Source: a virus
DNA length: 58,803 bases
Virus record (IMG/VR): IMGVR_UViG_3300003690_000017
Coordinates: 1 to 58,803 of that record
Direction: 5' to 3' (one strand)
The position numbers were made by a program, and so were the translations under genes. Positions 25,601 to 32,245 of this stretch are shown piece by piece. Position 1 is the stretch's first letter. The number at the start of each line of letters is the position of its first letter. The notes beneath the pieces were generated by a model. The model ran no database searches and was not told the DNA's origin. It saw only the letters and a program-made list of their open reading frames with translations.

Positions 25601-25662
25601 CGGAACTGCCACCGGCAGACTACAGCCGCTCGTCCATGGAGGGTGTCTTTGCCGGGGGCTAG
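19663..25662 (+). CDS. Giant virion protein 3 (1999 aa)
   Basis: Begins at the ATG right after the stop of giant gene 2. Pro-rich N-terminus, long helical middle, and a C-terminal region (about residues 1150-1500) with RNGASNLYLNWLGG and FRRVIPFYAWQRHNVPRM. The latter is a recurring block I associate with large phage polyvalent/internal proteins. A hydrophobic, membrane-like stretch around residues 470-520 could help DNA cross the envelope. It contains a cyclically permuted three-block repeat (21349-21404 versus 22281-22365) and shares permuted blocks with giant gene 1. No catalytic motif is recognised. The longest gene in the window, about a tenth of it. Confidence 0.6.
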   Translation: MALNFGPIQRRQRPQRPPPMVQIPTPALPPVPQRSASVPPVPQPPQLPPVTIPQMPARRGEADDLGLLLAMMGEERQSRDQLAAGYEQSVREEEFSPLADKWTKRLGHTATHEQAQILELLGLPDDASQDVLDDAVRAVNLMKDRGQLSSEVFFWMKEQHPEIELSAELGLPIEPDAPPPSVSEQAAQIREEGGDRFFGPTFQAEAFAERAKGTDSLGSLIAQTGLAGLRKGFAEGVAKFDEASRGSSYDERVQEQIMEEMQKLTGRKDGEGPFDEFGRLAGYGPSEEGEASVGTRIYADLQEASGRPWTIDPREYGGDFGLARGYLANSAIKWADFFEGFGSGMGQDRPELFQEQIAESSAVLTPPPPPLSGSALDDERHAETRALIEMSTPEGNDPSTLSEVGLGQNVGGIVGTVFDNIMRPFHASMARERNIELAALGLEPLNPNGAAWDGFTLERRDTYMDILLDHGVQDPVILFMASLPVEIAMDPVTALGATGLARAVSKGVSHSIFGATSAAIRHAPPRIAGAMDTALAIVRVAKNPTGANLSFYRLGQEHLLRTWIERYGRRMGQITGQIDMQDARRIVKELNESMTPEQLAAMTAELDVGTEVWLAANPDLADPIMAKWTNRKQVAVRAGAERRAGLNVEDRMPDPTMPLGPGAEVPLGPPKATVGPQYSPAERALQENPAWTPEATAKFRERTAGVRDQAPFGPPAPKAEPVVTRAPRPPATASLVRTATGTTGTEIFRGDVPTGINRFNRRMARTQAVNRELLTSESMAGQTVPLGTGQTLRQAAPTPARRAPPANVLSPDEAAAAGAARNRGFRAAPERRPVGPDGLEWDGSGLAPPRAATAARVAGEVAEEVIDPATARLGQITGKAGQPVVPFQIDMQEWIGRYGRRVATPPRVATPPKPSGPSLPPTRALEHVREAVQASGTEPLRHAIGGRSEANIVDYVAHYRIGKLPESEMRGIGGFFRRLFGLDEKFISPEDLRGTGIRDITGRPSHMQQRKIQEPIAGTAQLTPADIAIEVDLAQRRKAYNLLWAVTDVIQQNGFAVHIDDINTMRRILGREVAGLTDEQAAKRLLVESGTLTAKQAEGVTMVLLDDVGANKGKTLVRNLANHRPGTLWGQTREVLSRKAPKDAKFATAAPGTATMVALPTPYAKFMTQLLDASDFGGFVRLYDAHLNFWKRASTVWAPLFHTRNGASNLYLNWLGGVANPKWYYEAMQIQKGARDGRMWGVEGVERISTADLIRRMEIQQVTRTGIVGEMQYHMGTKNATVAERRIKEWVKVGGNSALFGTEAYRAGISGLRGWDRVKYIYDSLPGAPTGSRSWGKMGMTLGGAIEDNAKIAHVLAKLSGGMTVNQAFDSSKMWLYNYAALTPIERKVFRRVIPFYAWQRHNVPRMLDAMFTQPHKVQMTQFFIRDAAGAISSAAGMDQRELAAAMALMPEFFQRIGGWVFGRDEAGNVKILRGQFGLPTEDIGMAAPFVDPAEWLDNFLSQLAPYASVLSAGIMEHSLFTGESTSEQSSGNFFTRTDANTFKMYKASDGALRYAEPFLGPLGGAVKDFREEFLGVREQQYVDARGNTRTSYLVRNPWFYAFATSLVQMTGAGRVGSSVRQLSDPRKSVADRIIGQFLPLKITSVDVTRKALNYYAGDATVWDHQLGHLSNQLEIQKLGGPNSMSIEKFLDTVYGPAVRNAYAFSQAQGRGLTQDPDFAQREAFRRMVLPPVQLALEAYRDGNPDWLRHKDWAPGGPPLHENGLKNWDGFFEWRDEFLEDPYAWMSERRHADGTPYVSFTGPDARQQIEGFNEQVAFQIKGGEGSLARRADKLGYDEVARFERWRQYAYKSYETYLDIDRWSRPELNAMADEAREYEVTYQELNRTSMIQAKMYRERGILFERAPGGAWVETGAVNPRIPAILQGAGSWDRKYANPQRRIYRARHPELTIFGLGARVSGFFDPSIIYTTDPPEEQGVVPELPPADYSRSSMEGVFAGG
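21349..21404 (+). repeat. Permuted three-block repeat, copy A
   Basis: Block order here: W (21349-21372, WIERYGRR), G (21375-21389, GQITG), Q (21391-21404, QIDMQ). The same blocks recur in the order G, Q, W at 22281-22365. Confidence 0.75.
22281..22365 (+). repeat. Permuted three-block repeat, copy B
   Basis: Blocks G (22281-22295), Q (22324-22337) and W (22342-22365, one mismatch in 24 nt). This is a cyclic permutation of copy A with about 28 nt inserted between G and Q. Confidence 0.75.
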
Positions 25663-25669
25663 GCAGGCC

Positions 25670-25837
25670 GTGGCGCGCCTACCCGAAACGCACGTCATGC
25701 GCTGCCTGAATGAGGAGCCGGGGCGACAGCGAGTCTTGTTCACCGTCAACAACGGTAGGCTCGAAGTGACCTGCAAAACGTGTAAGCACCGATGGAAATT
25801 CTCCCTCGAAGACCTTCAGCAAATGGGTGTCCGCTAA
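25670..25837 (+). CDS. Small Com-like zinc protein
   Basis: About 55 aa from the GTG at 25670 (AGG upstream); GTG 25643 or ATG 25697 are alternatives. The sequence holds MRCLNEE and TCKTCKHRWKFSL, a possible three-to-four-Cys zinc ribbon similar in size to the Mu Com translational activator. Its position just before the capsid leader would suit a regulator, but this is only suggestive. Confidence 0.45.
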   Translation: MARLPETHVMRCLNEEPGRQRVLFTVNNGRLEVTCKTCKHRWKFSLEDLQQMGVR

Positions 25838-25847
25838 GTGGTAGCGG

Positions 25848-25876
25848 TTGACAACGCGTGCGTACGCCGGTTAATT
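25848..25876 (+). promoter_or_regulatory. Putative promoter for scaffold/capsid genes
   Basis: TTGACA (25848-25853), a 16-nt spacer, and GTTAAT (25870-25875; 4 of 6 matches to TATAAT). A TGCTGACA octamer lies just downstream (25880). It is placed in the only sizeable gap of the structural region, 240 nt before the scaffold gene. Confidence 0.6.
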
Positions 25877-25948
25877 TCTTGCTGACAACGATCCACTGGT
25901 TCAGGACTGTTTGGCCGATCACCAGCAGTAGTAGGCCGGGGAGTTGTC

Positions 25949-26026
25949 ACAGCCGCCATGCTGAGTTTTGACCAGCCGGAGTAATTACCGGGTGTACTTG
26001 ATTCTCGTGGCGGCTGTATTTTTTAA
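25949..26026 (+). terminator. Terminator-like leader hairpin (possible attenuator)
   Basis: Perfect 10-bp arms ACAGCCGCCA (25949-25958) and TGGCGGCTGT (26008-26017), directly followed by ATTTTTTAA. The 49-nt apical part has its own small stem (CCGG-agtaatta-CCGG). It lies downstream of the putative promoter and upstream of the scaffold start, so transcripts from that promoter would meet it. This is the geometry of an attenuator, or of a terminator limiting read-through from the giant genes. A further imperfect hairpin (GCTACCCGG/CCGGTAGC, about 26036-26058) follows. Confidence 0.6.
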
Positions 26027-26091
26027 GGGCATGGCCGCTACCCGGACGCGCCGGTAGCCGTCTGAAGCCGAATTCGGCGCAGAGGGCTATC

Positions 26092-26928
26092 GTGACCCAG
26101 CAGGACTTGTCCGTAGAGGAAGGCCAAAAAGGCCAAAGCGGAACCCCCCCGTCGCAATTGCAGGCCATCACGGCGCAGAACGCTCAGTTGCAGCAGCAGG
26201 TGATGAAATCCCACGAGGACGTTCGCGTCCTTCAGGGACAGCACCAGTCGCTCCTGAACGCGAATCAGCAGTGGGCCACTTGGGGGACAGATATGACGAA
26301 CACAGTGGGCTCCCTCAAAGAGAAGGTTGAGTCCCTCGCGTCAGGGGCCGGAGGCGGCAACGGGGCAGACCCGTATGGCATGCCTGATCCCATGGCGGAT
26401 ATACGAGAACAAGTCCAGCGCGTTGATAATTTCGTGACTGCGCAACAGACCCAGCAGGCGGCTCACGCCGGGTTGCGGGAGGCGCAGACACGAGCAGATG
26501 CACGAATCCTTGGCGCACTAAACCGCTCCGGCGGGTTGGTGTCGAGGGAAGACATCGACTGGGCGTTCATGGGCACCTTCAACCTTCAAACGGTTGTGGG
26601 CATTGAACAAGCAGCCGATGAAGCGGGAAACAGAATCATCACCGCCATGGCCGCGAAGGCCGGGGCAGTGAGTCAGGCAGACAACGCCCAAGCAGCGGCA
26701 GGAGAGCAGGCGGCTGAAGCCCTACGGCGGAAGCGGCAGCTTGAAGCGCAGAAATTGCGCGGTGGCGGTGCGACGGACGTTCAGCTTGATTCTGGTGGTG
26801 GCACGGCTGCCCAAAATGCGCTTGAGCAGTACCACGAGTTGGTGCAGTCAGGGCAGTACACGAAGGCAGCCGAATTCCGCGCCGCGAACATCGACTACAA
26901 GTTGCGCCGAGGCCAAGCGGTCGTATAG
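26092..26928 (+). CDS. Putative capsid scaffold protein
   Basis: 278 aa from a GTG start (GAGGG upstream). It is Gln/Ala-rich with predicted coiled coils (ITAQNAQLQQQVMKSHEDVRV; DIREQVQRVDNFVTAQQTQQ), has no Cys, and its C-terminus is basic with a short helix (QYTKAAEFRAANIDYKLRR). This composition and the position immediately before the major capsid gene are typical of scaffolds that direct capsid assembly and then leave. No protease gene is evident nearby. Confidence 0.7.
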   Translation: MTQQDLSVEEGQKGQSGTPPSQLQAITAQNAQLQQQVMKSHEDVRVLQGQHQSLLNANQQWATWGTDMTNTVGSLKEKVESLASGAGGGNGADPYGMPDPMADIREQVQRVDNFVTAQQTQQAAHAGLREAQTRADARILGALNRSGGLVSREDIDWAFMGTFNLQTVVGIEQAADEAGNRIITAMAAKAGAVSQADNAQAAAGEQAAEALRRKRQLEAQKLRGGGATDVQLDSGGGTAAQNALEQYHELVQSGQYTKAAEFRAANIDYKLRRGQAVV

Positions 26929-26971
26929 CCCATCACTTGAAACAATTACACAACATAGGACAGGCAGGTAA

Positions 26972-27931
26972 ATGAGTTCTAACACTCAGACCCTAACCGC
27001 TGGTTCCAGCGGCCTGACCAATGAGGACAAACAGTTCTACGACAATGTTCTTCTGGAGCGGAGTCAAGAGAACCTGATCCACACCCAATTCGGACAGTTG
27101 CGCCCCATACCGGGGGGCATCGGTACGAGCATCGAGTTTCGGCGCTTTGAGCGCATAACCACGACCGAGGACACCACACTCACCGATGGCACCGTGCCGT
27201 CCGGCGAGTCCCTGAGTATCTCGACCGTCGTGGCGTCCGTTCCGCAATACGGGGCGTACGTACTTGGCTCGGACCACCTCGAATTGGCTTCAGTGGACCC
27301 AGTTCTTTCTGAACTGACTGGCCTCCTTGGTCAGCATGCTGGAGAAACTCTCGACCGCGTAGCCAGAAATATTCTGACTGCCGGTACGACGGTGCAGTAC
27401 GCGAACGCGCGAGCGTCCCGTACTGCTCTCAACTCGGGAGACGTTCTTGATTCCACAGAGGTTCTGACTGCGGTTGCGAACCTCAAGAATCAGAACGCTC
27501 GCCCGCTAGTGAGCCGTCGATTCGTGGCCCTTATCCACCCGTTTACGTGGCAGCGGCTCATGGCTGACACCACCATCACCAACATCTTTCAGAACGCCTA
27601 TCAGCGCTCTGATGAGGGCAACCCCCTCGCCGTTGGTGAGCTTGGCGACATTTATGGCGTCAGGTTTGTGGAGTCATCCAACTCCCGCGTATTTTCATCG
27701 CTTGGACAGTCCGGTTCGGACGTATACGCAACTCTGGTACTCGGTGCGGACGCCTATGGCGTTTCCGAAATCGACTCCTTGTCGTTGCAGTCGTACTTCC
27801 AGCCGCGCGGTTCCGGTGGTGCCACGGGCGACCCCCTGCACCAAATCTGGAGCATGGGTTGGAAGGCCAGCTTCACCGCCGTAATCCTGAATCAAAACTG
27901 GATTCGGAGAGTGGAGCACTGGAGCAACTAG
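26972..27931 (+). CDS. Major capsid protein, N4-gp56 family
   Basis: 319 aa; a short AGG box precedes the ATG. The N-terminal block LLERSQENLIHTQFGQLRPIPGG is followed by IEFRRFERI, TLTDGTVPSGESLS and ASVPQYGAYVLGSDHLELAS. This is the signature order of the N4-gp56 capsid family (HK97 fold): 'fyd..LleR', 'GxxieFRRxe.l', 'LteGvtPxG', 'qYGayv..sD'. Later segments (TLDRVARNILTAGTTVQYA; RRFVALIHPFTWQRLMAD) also fit. It forms the icosahedral shell. Full length. Confidence 0.92.
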   Translation: MSSNTQTLTAGSSGLTNEDKQFYDNVLLERSQENLIHTQFGQLRPIPGGIGTSIEFRRFERITTTEDTTLTDGTVPSGESLSISTVVASVPQYGAYVLGSDHLELASVDPVLSELTGLLGQHAGETLDRVARNILTAGTTVQYANARASRTALNSGDVLDSTEVLTAVANLKNQNARPLVSRRFVALIHPFTWQRLMADTTITNIFQNAYQRSDEGNPLAVGELGDIYGVRFVESSNSRVFSSLGQSGSDVYATLVLGADAYGVSEIDSLSLQSYFQPRGSGGATGDPLHQIWSMGWKASFTAVILNQNWIRRVEHWSN

Positions 27932-27950
27932 GCTCCAGTCACATCTAGGC

Positions 27951-28005
27951 GACACCCCGGGGGCGGCAAGGGCTTCATGGCGGCGTTAGCTGCCCCCGGG
28001 TTGTC
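27951..28005 (+). terminator. Long GC-rich hairpin after capsid gene
   Basis: Arms 27951-27964 and 27992-28005 pair almost completely (core CCCGGGGGC/GCCCCCGGG, flanked by GACA/TTGTC), enclosing 27 nt. There is no U-tract. It stands between the capsid gene and the next, so it may protect the 3' end of capsid mRNA or partly terminate transcription. Confidence 0.55.
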
Positions 28006-28026
28006 CTTAGGTAAGGAGAGATAGCC

Positions 28027-28800
28027 ATGGGACGAAAACGAAAACGCAAGAAGAGAATCTCCACCGTCGAAGAGGTGGTCGAAGAAATCACGGAAGGGGC
28101 AGCGCCTCAGCAGGCGCAGATTGTCCCGATGCAGGTAGTCGAGCCTGACTCTGAAAATCCCCGTGAGGTGCCGGTGCTGACAATCGACGCCATTCGGCAC
28201 CTGAGGGGCCTCTTCCGGCAGCTAGACGACGAGTGGGCGAAGCTGCTCATGATCCACTGGCTCGACACCAACGACCCGCTGTCCGGGTTCACTGTCACCA
28301 TCATGGTGCCGGGCGAACCCACAATCGGAATCTTCCAGAATGCGCTGGAGGCCGCTGACGAGGACCTGCTGGCCGAGTTGTTTGAGGATGCCGAACGCGT
28401 TTACAATTTCCATCAGGAGCACCCGAATTCGGGCGGCACGACTACGCGCGAAGAGGCCGTGGTTCAGACGAGGGCGGAACTTGAGGCGCAGGCGAATACG
28501 TCAATGGTCCAACGGCGGATGAATGAGACGGTCCTATTTGACGACATGGGCACGCGGGACATCTTCGTTCCCGTCGGCTGCCCGTCGCCGATCATTGTCA
28601 ACAGCATGTCCTGTCGCGTCGTACCGGGGCAGATGCAGGCCGTGAAAATCGTGTTCATACCCGTGATCGAGGAGTGGGCGCGTGCGCAGGCGGAACTGGC
28701 GGCAGTGCAGGGGCAGATCGCTCACGTCGGCAACTCCGGCGACAAGGCTTACATCACGGCCCACAACGGCCCCGGCCACGATCCGTTCGCGGGGCTATAG
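28027..28800 (+). CDS. Head-associated hypothetical protein
   Basis: 257 aa, with AAGGAG upstream. The strongly basic N-terminus (MGRKRKRKKR) precedes an acidic helical region. The middle holds mixed alpha/beta segments (LMIHWLDTNDPLSGFTVTIMV), and one part has two Cys (GCPSPIIVNSMSCRV). No family is recognised. The position after the capsid gene suggests a virion or head-completion role. Confidence 0.5.
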   Translation: MGRKRKRKKRISTVEEVVEEITEGAAPQQAQIVPMQVVEPDSENPREVPVLTIDAIRHLRGLFRQLDDEWAKLLMIHWLDTNDPLSGFTVTIMVPGEPTIGIFQNALEAADEDLLAELFEDAERVYNFHQEHPNSGGTTTREEAVVQTRAELEAQANTSMVQRRMNETVLFDDMGTRDIFVPVGCPSPIIVNSMSCRVVPGQMQAVKIVFIPVIEEWARAQAELAAVQGQIAHVGNSGDKAYITAHNGPGHDPFAGL

Positions 28801-29163
28801 GTGCCTGACGCAACCTCGTACATCCAGTACGTCAGGTACGACGACCCGGCCATGGGTGCGGGCTACAGCCCAATCGCCATCAACCATTACGTCGATGTCC
28901 ACACGCCGCGCCCGGGTGACTACGGCGATGACGTGCAGATCACCGGCCCCTCCGGGGGCATCATCGCTCTGACCAACGAAGGCACCGAGGACGTGATTAT
29001 CAACGGCTCTGGACCCGGCTGGGTGGGCGCGATCGAGGGCAAGGCGTTTGTCGAGGGGCAGGTCAGAACCGTCAACTTCAAGCTCGCCGTCAACACGCCG
29101 AGCGCCATCACCATACCGACCGCGATTGCGGATTTCCTGCGCCAAGAAGCGTGGATTAGATAG
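28801..29163 (+). CDS. Small beta-rich virion protein, paralogue 1
   Basis: 120 aa; the GTG start directly abuts the preceding stop. The core DDVQITGPSGGIIALTNEG matches DEVELTGSSGEILALRNGP of the protein two positions later (29177-29470) in spacing and residues, and both then continue with beta strands. This indicates a tandem duplication. Position and size fit capsid decoration or stabilising proteins. No family is recognised. Confidence 0.5.
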   Translation: MPDATSYIQYVRYDDPAMGAGYSPIAINHYVDVHTPRPGDYGDDVQITGPSGGIIALTNEGTEDVIINGSGPGWVGAIEGKAFVEGQVRTVNFKLAVNTPSAITIPTAIADFLRQEAWIR

Positions 29164-29176
29164 AAAGGCGGACCAA

Positions 29177-29470
29177 ATGGCCCTACGACGGAGAACAAGC
29201 ATGGCGGCAAAGGCTGCGCCCGCTGTGCCGAAGGGGCCGCCTCGGCTCGAAGTCTCAGATGAGGTCGAACTCACCGGCTCGTCTGGTGAGATTCTGGCTC
29301 TGCGCAACGGCCCGGTAGAGCAGGTCATGGTGCGCGGTGGTAACGCCGAGGTGTCCATGAACAGCGTCATCGTGAAGGTCCCGGCTGGCAAGAAGGTGAA
29401 TGTGCCCGGTCCGGTCGCGGCGATCCTCGCGGCGCTCAACCGCATCGAGGGCATCGAGAAAACCGCTTGA
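29177..29470 (+). CDS. Small beta-rich virion protein, paralogue 2
   Basis: 97 aa from the ATG at 29177 (AAAGGCGG upstream; stop of the previous gene 14 nt before). A basic, Ala/Pro-rich N-terminal arm of about 25 residues is followed by the same DxVxxTGxSGxIxALxN core as paralogue 1. The arm could anchor it to the capsid. The decoration-protein role is inferred. Confidence 0.5.
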   Translation: MALRRRTSMAAKAAPAVPKGPPRLEVSDEVELTGSSGEILALRNGPVEQVMVRGGNAEVSMNSVIVKVPAGKKVNVPGPVAAILAALNRIEGIEKTA

Positions 29471-29682
29471 GCGACGAACCGCTGAGGGTCAAATCACTGG
29501 GCATGCTGTCCAAGGATGTCATCACGATCCTCGAATCTGCACCCTCGCCAATCGACGCTTACCGCTGGGCGGCTGGGCTGCCCTCCGATTGGTCGGCGAC
29601 GCCCGAGGAACAGAGGCGAAAACAGAAAAGACGAATAGGCAAACCGGGACTCCCATTTAAGTTCCGTATCGGAAAGGACTGA
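29467..29682 (+). CDS. Small hypothetical protein
   Basis: 71 aa from a TTG start overlapping the upstream stop (TTGA). The N-terminal half is helical (LSKDVITILESAPSPIDAYRW) and the C-terminal half basic (EEQRRKQKRRIGKPGLP). No family is recognised. It ends the head-gene run and is 4 nt before the sugar cassette. Confidence 0.5.
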   Translation: MSDEPLRVKSLGMLSKDVITILESAPSPIDAYRWAAGLPSDWSATPEEQRRKQKRRIGKPGLPFKFRIGKD

Positions 29683-29686
29683 CCCT

Positions 29687-32245
29687 ATGGCAGAAGCCCC
29701 ACCAGACGCCGCCACTGCCACAACAATCACGCTCGCGATAATCGCCCTCAACGGGGAGGAATCGCTCCCCGGCTTGCTGGATTCCTGCAAGGGCGTCTTC
29801 ACGCACATCGTCTGCGCCGTGGATAGCCGAACCAGCGACGACACACGCGCGGTCCTTGACACCTACGCAGTCGCCCATGAGGACTACGAGTGGGCGGACG
29901 ATTTCTCCTACGCGCGAAAAATGAGCTTCGATCTGGCCCGGAAGACAGATCCCGATTGGATCATGTGGCTGGACTGCGACGACGTGCTGGTTAAGGGGGC
30001 AATGATCCACCCGATCCTCGCGCACGCGCCCGACCACGTTTGGGGAGTGGCGGCCGACTACAAATACATGTTCTCGAAGGAGCACCGGGCTTGGCTAACG
30101 ACACACGACCGGGTGCGACTCGTCCGTGCTGACAAGCCATGGGTGTGGCTGAACCGGGTCCACGAGGTCCTGATGCTCGCAGAAACCGACCGCGACGATT
30201 CCAGCCGACGCGTCGCCATGTCACCCGAGTTCCATGTCGAGCACCAGCGGCCAAACGACGCGTTGACATTCGACCGGAATATCCATCTGCTGGGACTGAT
30301 GATTGACGACGATCAGGGCGCTGGGAGGCCCATAGACGCGCGCGTGCTCCATTATGTGGCGCAGGAGTACTACCACGCCGAGGAATACCAGCTTGCGGCC
30401 CAGTGGTGGGTGCGCTACCTCGAAGTCTCGGGCTGGCCGGAGGAATGCTACGACGCCCTCCTGAAGCAGGCCCATTGCTACACGGAAGTCGCGAAGAAGG
30501 CGAAGGGCACCGGGCAGGACGAGGTGCCGTGGTGGGGCCGAGCCGTCGAGTCCACCTTGAAGGCCATGGCTATACGCGACGACTGGTGCGACGCCTTCTA
30601 CCGCATGGGGATGATCGCCTGCGACATGGGGAGGTACGAAGCGGCCCTCCAGTGGACCGCCATCGCGAAAATGATTCCTGACAAGAAGGCGAGGACGCAG
30701 GGCCACAACGAACTGGATTACGACTATCACCCGGCCCTGTACGTGACACACGCGTACATGGCGCTCCAGCAGCCGCGCAACGCGCTCGACATGTGCGAGA
30801 TCATCCTGAAGGACTACCCCGGCAACGCCGTCTTCATGGAGAGGAAGCAGCAGGCGGAGGTGTGGCTCAGGCAGGAGGAACTGGCTGCGTCGGCGATCAC
30901 GGTGGCCGAAAACATGCACCCGTCGGACCTTGATGCCTTTTGGGGGACTGTCCCGAAGGAGGCCAAGTCCGCCAATAAGCTCCGCGAGATGTGCGTGCCC
31001 GTCATCCACGAGGCGCGTATGGCCCTCGGGCGGTTAGCCAAGGGCAGCAACAGGATCGTATTCCTCTGCGGTGAGGGCATCGAGCCGTGGTGCCCGGACT
31101 CTCTCGATGAGGGCGGCCTCGGAGGCTCCGAGACTGCCGTGGTGCACTTGGCGCGAATCTTTCAGGCGCGGAACTTCAACGTGGATGTCTACAACTTCGC
31201 AGGACCCTACGAGGGTCGCCATGACGGCGCTGGCTATTGGGACATGTCCCGGTACGACCCGGACGACCCGGCCATGCTAACAGTTGCCTCCCGCATGCCC
31301 GACATGCCGCGACCGGCGGGCACCGATCAGTATTGGCTATGGGCGCACGACCTCAATTACAAGGACGAGTTCCGCTCCGACATGGCCCGCCGGTTCGACC
31401 GGATCATGCCGGTGTCTGAGTTCCACGCGAACTGGCTTGACCAGTGCTACCCGTGGCTGCGGGGCATCGGGAACGTCACGCCAACGCGAAACGGCATCGA
31501 CCTGAGCCGCTTTGCTGACAGGGACAAGATCGACAAAATCCCGAGGAAGTGCATTTACACCTCGTCGCCCGACCGAGGGCTGGCCGAGATTCTGGTCATG
31601 TGGCCGCAGATCAAACAGGCTTACAGCGATGCCTCCCTGCACATCTTCTACGGGTTCCAGAATTGGGACTACATCATTCGCGCAGGCAACAAGGAACTGG
31701 CCGCCAGTAAGGCGTACCTCGTGGACCAGCTTGAGCGCATGAAGCCGCTCGATGTCACCTTCCACGGGCGCGTCGGGCAGGCAGAACTGGCGAAGCACTG
31801 GATGGAGAGCGAGATTTGGGCCTACCCGGCGACCTTCATCGAAACGTCCTGCATTTCCGCGATGGAGGCTGCGGCTGCGGGGGCAGTGCCGATCACCAGC
31901 CAACTTGGTGCCCTGCCGGAGACGATCGGTGATCGCGGCATCTTGCTGCCAATGGGCTGCCCGAAGAACCGGACCTATCAGGAAATGTTCCTCGGCACCG
32001 TCGGGCAGATGCTCTCGACCAAGGAGGACATCGCGGAGCGGATCGCCAGTTGGCAGGACACCGGCATCACCGAGCTTGATGCGCAGATGAAGAAGTCGTT
32101 CGAGGACATGCAGGAAGCGGAAAATCCTGCGATAGAGCTACGCGAGCGCGGGTATGCTTACGCGAGTAACTTCTCATGGGATGGAGTCGCCGATCAATGG
32201 GTGGACTGGCTGACAAATGCGAATCTGCCTAATAAATCCCCCTAG
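29687..32245 (+). CDS. Bifunctional glycosyltransferase: GT2 + TPR-like + GT4
   Basis: 852 aa. Residues about 10-120 form a GT-A fold domain: LAIIALNGEESLPGLLDS, then the metal-binding DxD-type motif WLDCDD near 94. A helical repeat linker (about 200-420, TPR-like) follows. From about 455 a GT-B domain begins: GEGIEPW, GGLGGSETAVVHLARI, then CIYTSSPDRGL and the ETSCISAMEAAAAGAVP donor-site motif near 716. Such proteins transfer sugars from nucleotide donors. Located inside the structural genes, it likely decorates virion proteins or modifies a sugar polymer. The C-terminal half resembles the GT4 protein at 35650-36861, including the 'SSPDRGL' block. Confidence 0.8.
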   Translation: MAEAPPDAATATTITLAIIALNGEESLPGLLDSCKGVFTHIVCAVDSRTSDDTRAVLDTYAVAHEDYEWADDFSYARKMSFDLARKTDPDWIMWLDCDDVLVKGAMIHPILAHAPDHVWGVAADYKYMFSKEHRAWLTTHDRVRLVRADKPWVWLNRVHEVLMLAETDRDDSSRRVAMSPEFHVEHQRPNDALTFDRNIHLLGLMIDDDQGAGRPIDARVLHYVAQEYYHAEEYQLAAQWWVRYLEVSGWPEECYDALLKQAHCYTEVAKKAKGTGQDEVPWWGRAVESTLKAMAIRDDWCDAFYRMGMIACDMGRYEAALQWTAIAKMIPDKKARTQGHNELDYDYHPALYVTHAYMALQQPRNALDMCEIILKDYPGNAVFMERKQQAEVWLRQEELAASAITVAENMHPSDLDAFWGTVPKEAKSANKLREMCVPVIHEARMALGRLAKGSNRIVFLCGEGIEPWCPDSLDEGGLGGSETAVVHLARIFQARNFNVDVYNFAGPYEGRHDGAGYWDMSRYDPDDPAMLTVASRMPDMPRPAGTDQYWLWAHDLNYKDEFRSDMARRFDRIMPVSEFHANWLDQCYPWLRGIGNVTPTRNGIDLSRFADRDKIDKIPRKCIYTSSPDRGLAEILVMWPQIKQAYSDASLHIFYGFQNWDYIIRAGNKELAASKAYLVDQLERMKPLDVTFHGRVGQAELAKHWMESEIWAYPATFIETSCISAMEAAAAGAVPITSQLGALPETIGDRGILLPMGCPKNRTYQEMFLGTVGQMLSTKEDIAERIASWQDTGITELDAQMKKSFEDMQEAENPAIELRERGYAYASNFSWDGVADQWVDWLTNANLPNKSP

